Shown here piece by piece: positions 54,563 through 64,000 of a DNA stretch of 64,000 bases. The stretch comes from Symbiodinium natans (taxonomy: Eukaryota; Sar; Dinophyceae; Suessiales; Symbiodiniaceae), in assembly GCA_905221605.1 (NCBI GenBank), contig CAJNDS010002486.1, forward strand, positions 1-64,000. The letters are read 5' to 3'. The notes beneath the pieces are model-generated. The model made no database searches and was not told the DNA's origin. It saw nothing but the letters and a program-made list of their open reading frames with translations. How positions within the stretch are numbered: position 1 is the stretch's first letter; every line of letters starts with the position of its first letter. The position numbers and the translations under genes are program-made.

Positions 54563-56888
54563 CTTCCTAAAGCGTGCGGCCGGCCAATCGTCTGTATCAG
54601 CGCAAGGCAAACCGCACACATCCTCAGAGAACTGCCTTCGGAGAGTCCCAGCATGACGTACGCACAAAACTCATCCATGGGCTTGCCATCCATGGCACTC
54701 TTGTACTATGACAGCAACTAACACACCTCCTGAACCCACCGAATGTACTACAAAATACTATAAACGCCTCTTTCATGGCTCTCAAACTTCTGACCTGTCA
54801 AATGCCCTGACCGCACTGAGCAACCACATCTCACCACATCTCATCCAACCACATCTAACCACATCCAAATCTAACCACATCAAACCTGTGGAGCCGACAG
54901 CGCCGAAAACATCTGCATTAAGCTCTCACAATTTGCACACCTTAAGATGCTGTAAGCCACCGGACTGTGGCATTTGTGGTGGCAATCGCCGACTTGAAGC
55001 ATCCTACTTTCCCAACAAGTGAATTGTGGGTTTCGACCTTGTTCCTCCAAGGCTCAACAAACCTGCAATACTTTCAAAACAATAAGACCTCCCTGTGGGA
55101 AATGCGGTGCCAGAAGCAGCACATTCATTTGCTCTGGTGGTTGCAAAGCACGACGGGCACCCAGATTGACTACGTTCCATACGGAGGGGACAGAGTGATG
55201 ATCGTAGCAGGGCTGCCGCACCACCTAAAAACCTCCCGCCCCTTCCTGTTTGACTCTTGAGGGTATGTGGCATCTTCCCAAATCGCAGGTGTTGATCAAC
55301 ATGTTCAGATGTCTGGCATCTGTAAAGCAAAACAATGGGACATGCCTCGTCCCAGCCCCATGTCCCTGAAGAAATGCTTGCAGGAATCTTCGGACCTGAG
55401 GTTCGATCGAAGCATGGCGAGCACGAATATGCAAGGCAATGCGACAGAGCACCCCCTTATTCGAGATGTCATGAACCTTGGTTCCAGTTAGCGACCCTTG
55501 GTGCCATGATGCTTTTCAGTTCAAGGCTTTAAGGCATTTCACACAAAGCATCCCACAAGGTTCCAAACTTCTACAGACATCTATCTATCTAGCAATCTAC
55601 CTATCTATGAGCCTGATACTTTTTGGGTGCTTTCAATGTTGTGTTTACATCCACGAATTATTTCAACGATAAAACTTTCTTGCTATGTGATTCTCAATAA
55701 AGATAGCCAAGTATCGGATAGCAGGAGTGAGACTTTTTATACAACCTAGGGCTTCTTACAATCGCTGAGGATGGCCACCTGGAGCCTTTTGCTTGGTCGG
55801 CGCCAATTTCTCCCATCGCCAAGTCGCTTGGCTCTCTGCTGGTACTTGGTCTCCTGGGCCATTGGCCCAGGCCCAAGGCAGCTCCTAAGCGTCTGCAGAG
55901 TCTGCATGCCTTCGGCAGGCAGCCCTGCAAACTTAGAACTTAAGGCGCTATCGAAGCCCGCCCGAAGACCTTCCTTGAGCTGAGAAAGCACCATCTTCAA
56001 GCGTCACTCGGAAGACTTCACGCCATTAGTCGGAGAGGAAGTAGACCTGACCCAGTCTTTCGTTGCACGTACAGCACATCAGGAGTTGTTCTATGTTGTT
56101 CTGTATTCGGGCGCCGTTGTCCTTTGTACAATTCCTGCTGCGCTTCGCCTTTGCGCCCTATCTTGCACGGCCCTAGAATGTGAAAAAGCACTTTTCCACA
56201 TTGAAGACATGCAGCGCCGAAGCGCTGCTTGAACATGACATCCCCCACCCTGTCCATGTCTCTCCCCGGTTTCGGGGTCTTGGAACCGATGTGCAAAAGC
56301 ATGGGCAAATGTAGGGCTTAGCAAAAACACGCGCGTCGCGTGACAAAGAAGCCCACTCACGCTGCCCCACACTCCCCCCACACTGGAACGAAAGTTCTGA
56401 TTCCAGAGAGCACGCTCGCAGCTTCGCCCTTGCGCGATTGCGCACTGCAGGGTTTTCAAGGGGGTCCTGAGCCTACATCCCAAAAAACTATCGGGTCACT
56501 CTGGCTCTAGTGAAAGTGTGGGCGAGAGCTTAGAACAACGCGAATCATCGTATGATCATCAACTCGCTAGCCGCTAGCAGCTTCCTCGCTTTAACAGTTC
56601 ATGCATGCACAGGCAGAGAAAATCAGCTATGTTGCTTTCCAAAAGCCCCTGAAGTTGAAGAGGGTGGTGCTCACAGGCCGGACCTGTGCTACACATGAGC
56701 GAACCCCTTCAGTTATTCCTTCCGTCCTCAATTTGATCTCTAATCGTTTGTATAGTCTGTGCTTTGAGCTTTTGTCCTCCTTTCCAGTGCGTCCTTCGGA
56801 CAGTTGTGGATTCTCATGTCGCCCACGACGAATGAGTGTGAGCAAGTCCAGCCTCACTGTGAGACCATGCCGTGTTTGAGCTTGTGAA

Positions 56889-56891
<3 letters not shown>
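54563..56891. other. Mostly unassigned
   Basis: Weak minus-strand coding signals at 56,000-55,746 (VLSQLKEGLRAGFDSALSSK) and 56,308-56,018 (FGAACLQCGKVLFHILG, a C-x2-C). A CTATCTATCTAG-type tract lies at 55,578-55,608 and ACCACATC-rich low complexity at 54,822-54,890. The stretch 55,600-55,740 is AT-richer than its surroundings. No function is assigned. Confidence 0.35.

Positions 56892-56963
<72 letters not shown>
56892..56963. repeat. (GT)n microsatellite
   Basis: Twenty-eight GT dinucleotides (56,892-56,947), then ATGTGT-type hexamers. Confidence 0.97.
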
Positions 56964-57294
56964 CGTACGATGTGTCATGTGGTATGGTCCAGTATGTTTA
57001 AAGGCACGTATGTACATTTGCATACATGTACCTTCTCCATTTGCTCTTGCCCATCCCAATGGGGGCCCCCTTTGTGTGGACCTTCTTGTGAAGATGCCGT
57101 GATTTTTAGAGAGGAGAGCTTCCCCCCTCCTATTTCGATGCTCTTCGGGCCTGCATGAGGCCGACGACCGCTCCCAGAATGCCTCCAAGCAGAATCAGGA
57201 TCCACTCCTCAGAGCAAATCCCTCTGCTTCTCTCAGCTTCATGAGACTTCCTTGGGGTCAGGCTTTGGGGTTTATATAGGGTTTGGGGTTTAGG

Positions 57295-58100
57295 CTAAGT
57301 CTGTGCCCCTCTGGGACCGGGACGTCCTCCTGGAAGACGGGGTGCAGCAGATTCTGACAAGCGCAGCAGATTCTGCAACGGGCTGACACAGACTCCAAAA
57401 GCACCCTCATTTCGGAACTTACAACCGAGAACCTCGAACTCGTCGGCGGGCCTGGCATAGGCACAAGAATTGGCGGAAAGCCTGCGCTCCTCTTCTGCTA
57501 ATTCTGTGCTCTTCATGTCAAGGCGCATCTTTTGGAGGCATTCCCTGTTGCGAGCTTCGATGTCCGTGACCTTCGAGATGTACTGGGCAGACACCTGAGG
57601 GCCCCCCGCGACATCCCGAAATGAGTCCCAGAAGAGGGCTCTCAAAAAGGCGAGAGTGCTCAGAAAAGCAGGAAAGAGAGGCTTTACATTTCAAGACGGC
57701 CGCACCTTGTGGAGCCGATGGGCATGGTAGAGGCCATCGACCATGGCCACCTGCCAGATACTGCACTAAAGGTTCTGACTTCTGAGGGGGCGTGCAATGC
57801 GTGCAGAACCAGACTGCTTTACTGCCGTGCTCGAGAATTGAGGTCAGACGGTGTTTTAACTTTTGAGCATTTTTGAGCTGTCTCATGCTCTGCGCGTGCA
57901 CATGACGATGTGCAAAGCGCCTTGAGGTCCTGTTCCATGTCTTGGTACCTCACGACGCATGATGCAAAGCTGCGACTCAAGCCCTTGCCCTCAGTGCTGA
58001 AGTTAAAGTGATCCGAATCGCTAGAGCGAGAGGCCATCTTTTTTGGGCAACAAGTAGAAAAGTAACCGCGAATCTTGGGTCCAGGCCCTTCCTTTCCCAT
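57295..58100 (-). CDS. Hypothetical gene, several coding-like pieces
   Basis: Minus-strand pieces in order: ATG at 58,043 (MASRSSDSDHFNFSTEGKGL, then SFASCVVRYQDMEQDLKAL); a second frame near 57,890-57,770 (LKNAQKLKHRLTSILEHGSK); a third near 57,600-57,440 (KVTDIEARNRECLQKMRLDM), which is charged and probably helical or coiled coil. Frame changes suggest introns. No family recognised. Confidence 0.3.
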
Positions 58101-58163
58101 CGTCCACTGCGCGAACCACGTGGCGGAGCCTTCAAAACAAAAATAGCATGGCTACTCAAGGGG

Positions 58164-58688
58164 TTAACAAGGCTGTAGAGTGGACCTCCCCAATTTGTTC
58201 TGACGCCTCCCATTGTGCTTGTGCCCACTCATGCTTGTGCTCAAGTTCCAGTCAGCTCTTATGCGTCCTCCTCCCAATGGCGTGGGCATGACAGAGGGGT
58301 TCAAGGCTTCCCATGACTTCTCTTTTTTGAACCTGAAGTATCTGAGTTCATCCAAGGGGTGCTCTCTTTCCCATGGTCGAAAACGCAAATATCAACCGCC
58401 AATGATGCAGGTGTCACGTGCGCTTGCGCTTCCATCGGAGGCTTGGGGTCATCCTCGAAATGGGCCAGATCCCATTTGGACATCTTCACAGGCCAATGCG
58501 TCCTGTAACCCTAAGAAAGCCCTATAAGAGTCTGGAACGCTTGATCTTCGGGCATCTTGTTTCATGTCTTCACTGTGCTCCCTTGCAACTGAGCGCTGCG
58601 GCCCAAGGTTTCGCGCAGCACGGCCGTGGAGTGCGCCACGTAAGCGGCCTTCAGCTGGTCCCAGAGCCTGAGTCTCAAAAACTCGCAC
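58164..58688 (-). CDS. Hypothetical gene, coding-like pieces
   Basis: Minus-strand pieces: around 58,680-58,570 (LWDQLKAAYVAHSTAVLRET); around 58,489-58,390 (MSKWDLAHFEDDPKPPMEAQ); and 58,388-58,190 (EREHPLDELRYFRFKKEK, then PSVMPTPLGGGRIRADW). Frames differ, consistent with short introns or decay. No family recognised. Confidence 0.3.
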
Positions 58689-59972
58689 TTGAGACTCCGG
58701 CAGATGTTCTTTGTCTTCCTACCCCTTTGTCGCCCAGAGCCTCAGTGCTTGCAGGTCAGCTTACAGTAGAGTCAGACTGTTCATGAGTTTTGCTGTGTTG
58801 CAGCGTGAGAACTCAGAATAAACGGTCCAAAAAAGGAACGTTGAGCTTCAAGGCATGCATCGGAGCTTTTGGATCTCAGGACCATACTCGGGAAGTGTCT
58901 GCAGATAGCCTGCAGCTGAAGCAGACGAGGCGGAGAAGTGGAGTTAAGAGCACTCGCGATGTGTAGGATGCTCTGGCCAAGGTGCCGATGATCTTATTGA
59001 AGGAGAGGAAGTTCTCCTGCAACGCAGACTGGTGTGTGGTTTGGGTTTAGACCGCAGGGTTTCGGGTTCTAGAGCTTAGGGTCGTGAGCTGCAACCTCTC
59101 CACAGATTCGATTGGGTGTCCCCCAGGCCCCGGGCCTTCAGCATCTTCGCATACAGCACACACACCTCCTGAGGTCAAATTCAGCCCTCAAAAGCCATCT
59201 GCGAGCCCTGGCTGTCGCCCGAGGCCCGCACGGGCTGACGCTTGAGAAAGAGGCCCTAAGCCATTCCGAACATTATGCACATTGCCAACGACAACACATG
59301 TGGAAGCAATAAGTCCACGCCCCTGCCTGGATGTCACAGATGTGCCAGCCGCAGATCCTGCGTGAAGCACTTGTCACAGCCTCTAAGCTTTCGTGCTCCA
59401 TGTGTCCTGATAGGCTTTGGAAAGCAAGGCTTGAAGACCATGAGGATCGCCAGCCTGAGTCCACTGCGACGCCTTTTCACACCAACAGGGGCAAGACATA
59501 GCAAGCATGGCCGTAGTGGTGCCACCTCGAACATAGACTTGCCGAGGGGCCAGTTGGTGACAATGCCCAGGAGGAAGCCTCCAGAAGCCCCAGTTCGCCA
59601 TGCACGAGCACAGGGACACACTTGCCATTGCCATTTGCTCGCAGTACCCCATAATCCAGTTAACCCAGCCTGTGGCTGGGAGGAAGATGGCGCGTCCCTC
59701 GCTCGAGAGATGGTTGAAGGCTATGAGCTGTAAGAAGCCGCCTGCACCATTTCGCCGCAGCTGCAGCCGGCTTCTTGCGGAGTTTGCTTGGCTTTTGGGT
59801 TCTTCCGAATTCTTCCTGTCAAGCGGCAGAGAAAGCCCATCATCGCGCCACAATGCTCGATGAAGCGGAACTCCTGAGGCAGTCCCCCACAGCCCCAACA
59901 TCCAACAAACAAACAAAATTTCTGGAGACCTGACATGCCCCGAGATGCCCTGAGATGCCCTGAACCCCAGAC
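58689..59972. other. No clear gene
   Basis: Contains degenerate GGGTTTAG/GGGTTTCGGG strings at 59,038-59,090 and overlapping frames on both strands. No motif recognised. Confidence 0.35.
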
Positions 59973-60060
59973 CTGATCGCCCAATCGGAGGAAGAACTCA
60001 TTTAGCAGAGACTTGTTCTCGGTGAACACCTTCACAATCAGGCCATCGTTGTCCTTAGTT
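59973..60060 (-). CDS. Candidate exon ending at a GT donor
   Basis: The minus strand encodes DNDGLIVKVFTENKSLLNEF, then FLRLGDQ, and stops being protein-like exactly at CAG|GTCTGG, a plausible splice donor. No internal ATG defines a start; the 5' boundary is uncertain. Family not recognised. Confidence 0.4.
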
Positions 60061-60379
60061 GTGGTGCGTGTTGACCATCGACGACATATTCAGCGCTGAC
60101 GGCAGCGAGCAGCGAGCACAAGCTGTCACAAGCCATCACAAGCTTTTTGGTGTTCTAAGCGCTCTGTGGTGCTCTGTGGTGCATTCTTCTTTGGAGGCAT
60201 TTAGCAATATTTAGCACATCCAGGGCGCGATGCCGATCCGCTCGTTGCAAAGGAGCTCTGTGATGGTGTTCCACAGCTCTGGAGAAGTCTCCTGAATCCT
60301 TTAGCAGAGGCGCTCTCTGGAAAGGGTCATGAGAGCACACGAGAGCACACGAGAGCACATGAGCACATGAGAACGCAGT

Positions 60380-60595
60380 TCACTTCAACTTGATGGGCAA
60401 GCTGTGCAAGCGGGGCCTGTCCAGGGCCTGCTCGGTGAGACGGCTCCGCATCGACTGTGGCATCCGGTTGTCGGTGCGGGGGAAGTACTTCTTCACTGCA
60501 TTGCTCACCGCGCGGTCGACCACGGCCCGCAGTTCACCCCGCACCTCTGCAAGGGGGTGCTCTCGTCTCTCTAGCAGCAGTCGTTTGGAATTGAA
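60380..60595 (-). CDS. Candidate terminal exon of an unidentified gene
   Basis: An open frame without ATG, 71 codons to a TGA at 60,380. Protein-like throughout: EVRGELRAVVDRAVSNAVKK, then TDNRMPQSMRSRLTEQALD and a short basic end. CTTGCAG|AG at 60,547 is a possible acceptor, with coding character strongest after it. Candidate upstream exons lie at 60,600-60,930 (LCLPELLEDVLQMCAAI). A conserved C-terminal exon is the simplest reading; function unknown. Confidence 0.45.
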   Translation of the reverse strand, partial: FNSKRLLLERREHPLAEVRGELRAVVDRAVSNAVKKYFPRTDNRMPQSMRSRLTEQALDRPRLHSLPIKLK

Positions 60596-61241
60596 TCATT
60601 TGAACAGGGCTGCAAAGTAGGCTTTTGACTGCAAGCTGCTCTGGCAACATTTGCAACACGACTCCCGCTTGCGACCTCCTGCACGAGGCGTCTGGAGTCC
60701 ACACGGCCCAGCCAGTCCCTGGGGCCCTCCAGGTATGGCCGCGCACATTTGTAGGACATCCTCAAGCAGCTCAGGAAGGCAGAGATGCTTCGCCATGCTT
60801 GGCCATGCTTAGCGGTTTCTGGAGGAATCGGATGGTATTGAGAAGTGCATGGTATTGGAGTCTGGGAGGTATCTTGCCTGGCCATCTTGTCGCACTTCCG
60901 TGGGACAAGGCCCTGCCAACCGACGCCCATACCGGTCGCTCTGTACTGCCAAAGGCCTCCCAGAAGGCTGGGTTGTAGATGTGTTCAAGGCAGTCTTGAG
61001 GAATCTTTGGTGAATTGCAGTGGCCCCAGGCCTACGAAGTTCAGGGGGAGAAACATCCTGGGCTCAGGGGCACTCCGGATTGCCTGCTCTCTTCGCTAAC
61101 GACTAGCGGACTACTGGTAGCAGGATTGAGCAAGATCGTTGTGAAGAAGAACTTGAGGATGCGAGTGCGACCGAGGACTGTCGACTTGCTTGACGAGACG
61201 GTCTACGGCTCCGATCACGACGTTCAAGGGAAGATCTTCAA
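60596..61241. other. Probable intron/exon mixture, unresolved
   Basis: The minus frame at 60,796-60,700 (HLCLPELLEDVLQMCAAIPG) is protein-like and may belong to the gene ending at 60,380. The remainder has frames on both strands (plus strand near 61,170-61,260: RTVDLLDETVYG) that cannot be decided. Confidence 0.3.
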
Positions 61242-61799
61242 TTATTTGACGATGCGCTGCTTCTCATCCATTGCTGTTGGGTAGTTCTCAGTAGTTATCG
61301 ATAGTTCTCGTGCAGAAATTGTTGCAGTGTATTGGAGCTGTTCTTTCCTAGGCGCGATGCAGTAGGCTACTCGGCACTGGGTCACTACTAGGTACAGATC
61401 GCTGCGCGGCTCCAGGCCGGATATGCAGTAGAAGCGTTGTGACTTAGTGAGTGGCCATGCAACATCAATCTGAAACGCCGCATTCGACGCCGTGTTATAG
61501 TGTGTCGCAATGCGTTGTGCCGCGTTGCATCTGGATGGCCAGCCAGATGTGGAACCAGGTGAACCTGAAAAAGCAAAGAAACCGCCGTGATCCAGCACTG
61601 TCCGCCATGGCAGTCGGCCAAGAAGCAAGAGGGCTACAACGGGGATGGAGGCCAGCATTGTGTACCGCCTGAGGTCGAAGTTGAGAGTTCAGAGGGGTGC
61701 GAGTCACGGTGAGCACAGAAGCAATATCGTCGCCTGGCTGTGGCTTGCTCAGCCGGGTTGAGCTGCGTGTAGATCGCAATCAAAAGGAGTGCGGCCATG
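61242..61799 (-). CDS. Hypothetical membrane or secreted protein gene, probably spliced
   Basis: ATG at 61,799 starts MAALLLIAIYTQLNPAEQAT, a possible signal peptide. A second hydrophobic segment (MLASIPVVALLLLGRLPW) lies in another frame from 61,658. TTTGCTTTTTCAG|G at about 61,569 is a good splice-acceptor candidate. Beyond it the frame at 61,500-61,330 contains AAFQIDVAWPLTKSQRFYC. Exon joins cannot be fixed by eye. Confidence 0.28.
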
Positions 61800-62308
61800 A
61801 TCAAGGCTATGACCTGTGCTGCACTACATGCTTGAACCCAACAAAAACCATCCTAATTTTTTAGCATCCTTGCCGCCCAGTCACAGCCAGCACCGTCACC
61901 AGCTTGTGCAAAAACCTGGCAATAGGCTTAAGGCAACAAACACGCCCAGACTTGTTATTGCATGCTTTTCGCGTCGGCCTCCTGCCGAGATCAGTCTCCT
62001 TCCGCCCTTCCCAACCATTCCCCCCCCCACTGATTTTCTGATTTCAGTGACGCCCCCCCCCCCCCCCTGTGGGACCCCACCGGATTGCTTGGGAGGAGCG
62101 GCAAGCCGATTCTGTGGGGTGCTCCTCCCCCGACACCCTCCCCTGACACGCCTGAAACCTCTTCCGCCCGCAGACCCGGAGCTTCAAGCCAAAACGTGCT
62201 TCCGTCCCCTTACGTACCCTTTGGAGACCGACCCTGCTCTGGGCCGGCCCGGCTGCCGAGGCGGCGGCGCGCGCAAGCGTTTACAATTACAATCCAAGCC
62301 CAAATCAT
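61800..62308. other. Spacer, C-rich
   Basis: C-rich low-complexity runs (62,022-62,030, 62,053-62,066) and Pro-rich frames on the plus strand. No gene supported. Confidence 0.4.
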
Positions 62309-62458
62309 TCAAAGCCAAGCCCTATGATATTCCTTGAGCTCTGCGTCTTTCGCCCCTGAAGCCGGGGCCTTCACCCAAAGCTCACCACTGATGCCAGCGC
62401 CCGATACCGAAAACGCGCCCAAAAAAAAACGAGACAGAGAGAGAGAGAGAGTGAAGAG

Positions 62459-62502
<44 letters not shown>

Positions 62503-63994
62503 AAAAAAGAAAAAACAACAAATGACAACAAAAACAACTCTTCAGAAGAAGAGGCTGAAAGGCCTTCTTGTTTCTGAATTTCTGGCCGAGGGGCCCCACG
62601 CTGCGCTTGACGTTAGCCAGGTCCTGCACGAGCTTCTGGGACTCGCTCAGCGCCTCCTCGCCTGAAAGAAGAGGAAGAGAAGGAATGAGAAGAGAAGAAA
62701 ATGAAGAAGAAGAGAAGGAACAAGAAAACAACTATTTACTTCGAACATCACCACCCTCTCTTGGTAGAGATACTCTGGGGTTGAGCACTCCCGGCACACT
62801 CTGGGGTTGGGCACTGCAGGGAGGGACACTCTTGGGCACTTGGAGTAGACCGGGCGAGGAGACGAGTTCGAGGAGAAGAGTTGAGTGAAAAACTTAACAA
62901 CCCCACACCGACGGTGGGGAATAAGAAAGAGAAGAGGATAAAAACAACAAGAGAAAAAGAGAACACGAGAAGAAGAGAAGAAGAGAACAAGATAAGAAGA
63001 CAAGGAGAGAAGAAAATGAGATTAGACGAGAAGAAAGTAGAAGGAAGAAGAAGAAGAAAGATGATCAGAAGAAGATAAAACAAGAAGAGAAAAGAAGATA
63101 AGCAGTGAAGAAAATAATACAAGAGGAGAAGAAACAAAAGAATAGAAGAAGATAAGATGAGACAAAAGAGAAGTGGAGAAGAGAAGAAGACAAGAAGAGA
63201 GAAGAGGAGCAGAAAGCAGAAGAGAACAAAGAGAAACAGAGAAGAAGGCAATAAGCAAGAGAAACAGAGAAGAAGGCAATAAGCAAAGAAGAGAAGAAGA
63301 TAAGAAGATAAGACAAGCCGAGCAGAAAGGAAGAATAGTAAAATTGTTTCATAGTCATAAGATCAAGAGACTTTTATTGTGTGAGGGAGGCTCCGGTGCA
63401 GTACATCATGTACATCCGCCTGTGTCTTCCAGGGCCACGTAGGGCACCTCGAGTTCAGGCTTCCACATCTCGAAGACTGAGAGAAGTAGGGAGGGGGGGG
63501 GCGGAGCTGAACAGCACACTTGAGTTCCTAAGCCACTAAAGCCACTAAAAAGTCACGATCGCCCCCTATTTTTGACAAAGAAAGCCCTTGTCAACCCCTC
63601 CCCCGGATCCGAGCGCCTCGGAGGCCTCGGACTCCAGCAGCGCCTTGGGCGTGCTGTCGTCGTTGGGGACGTTGGGCCCCGCCATGTTCTCCGGGTTCAG
63701 CAGCTCCTCGCAGGACATCTCTGGGCTCCGCTTTATGCTCCGTTTTTTCAATCTGCTCTTGTATGGGGATGGACCCACATCACGACCCGCTTTTGCTTCT
63801 GCAAAAGCCGCACCTCGCCGAAGGATGGCTGTTGGAAGCGGCAGGCCTGGCAGCACAGGTTGGGGAGGTTGGGGGGGGCTTGGACTCAGGGGGCTTGCGG
63901 CTGAGGCCTGCGCGGCTCCACAGAAGATTTTGGAATCCTGAGGAGCAAAGAAGCGTTTGAAGAGCCTGCCATATTCCCTCAAACGCTCTTAGGC
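62309..63994 (-). CDS. Candidate multi-exon gene, at least three exons
   Basis: Minus strand, running in from the right edge. Piece 1 (63,994-63,566) reads LREYGRLFKRFFAPQDSKIF, a Pro-rich linker, and SPEMSCEELLNPENMAGPNV; a 5' exon may lie outside the window. Piece 2 begins at a clear acceptor, TTCTTTCAG|GCGAGG (exon from 62,661), and reads EEALSESQKLVQDLANVKRS, then VGPLGQKFRNKKAF. Piece 3 ends at TGA at 62,309 and reads ELWVKAPASGAKDAELKEYH; its acceptor may be GGCATCAG|T at 62,388. The long polypurine tract and the poly-C run lie in the inferred introns. Family not recognised. Confidence 0.42.
62460..62500. repeat. Poly-C tract (41 nt)
   Basis: Forty-one consecutive C, preceded by a GA-rich run and followed by A8. 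Confidence 0.88.
62896..62917. other. Shared motif with short inverted repeat (copy 2)
   Basis: CCCCACACCGACGGTG, one base different from the motif at 46,996-47,020, again with AACAA before it and purines after it. Confidence 0.4.
63231..63286. repeat. 28-bp direct repeat, two units
   Basis: GAGAAACAGAGAAGAAGG and its continuation occur twice in tandem inside the polypurine tract. Confidence 0.9.
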
Positions 63995-64000
63995 ATGGCC

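Larger units (their letters stand above)
62662..63345. repeat. Long polypurine tract
   Basis: Mostly A/G on the plus strand (AAGAAGA, GAGAAG and similar), broken by about 180 bp of mixed sequence at 62,745-62,925. On the minus strand it is a long pyrimidine tract within the presumed intron of the gene at 62,309-63,994. Long frames here (for example 167 codons of Ser/Leu/Phe) are composition artefacts. Confidence 0.85.

Noticed and set aside
62748..63251. 167-codon hydrophobic minus-strand frame resembling a multi-pass membrane protein
   Set aside because: It is the pyrimidine strand of a polypurine tract, which necessarily encodes Ser, Leu and Phe; no charged loops or family motifs.

Overview
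This looks like nuclear DNA of a protist, most probably a dinoflagellate. That is inference from several weak signs: nearly every recognisable coding segment lies on the minus strand; one gene occurs as near-identical head-to-tail copies with short spacers; large satellites and many GC-rich minisatellites are present; candidate introns end in AG followed by G; short TTTAGGG-type repeats occur; and there is one degenerate match to the dinoflagellate spliced leader. No rRNA, tRNA, CRISPR or bacterial-type operon was seen.

Layout. Positions 1-21,860 are an AT-rich satellite with a 41-bp monomer: homogenised as 82-bp dimers on the left (to about 11,485), increasingly diverged to the right, and interrupted at 12,794-14,052 by a GC-rich block that is itself a tandem repeat of 41 bp. 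Positions 21,861-23,390 are AT-rich and unassigned. At 24,106-24,747 is a LicD/fukutin-like nucleotidyltransferase-fold gene. Positions 25,113-31,162 hold a tandem array (one 5' fragment plus three copies, about 1.8 kb apart) of a secreted Cys-rich protein ending in a Hint (hedgehog/intein) domain; only the copy at 29,439-30,671 has an open frame. Positions 31,163-32,990 are a second satellite (44-bp monomer, 88-bp dimer).

From 33 to 64 kb the sequence is GC-richer and patchy: a 1.1-1.6 kb direct duplication (34,985-36,104 and 48,331-49,950), decayed coding regions (possibly Pif1-helicase-like at 36.3-36.9 kb; an unidentified 3-kb multi-frame region at 38.2-41.3 kb; a class V aminotransferase at 45.2-46.2 kb; a J-domain fragment at 54.4 kb), candidate exons of intron-containing genes at 60-64 kb, and many minisatellites (CTTCGAAG arrays, 10-bp and 18-bp units, GT, poly-G, poly-C, a polypurine tract).

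Genes do not form an obvious pathway. LicD and the Hint protein both look secretory, but adjacency alone does not link them. Many frame breaks are 1-nt homopolymer indels, so long-read consensus error must be excluded before calling pseudogenes.
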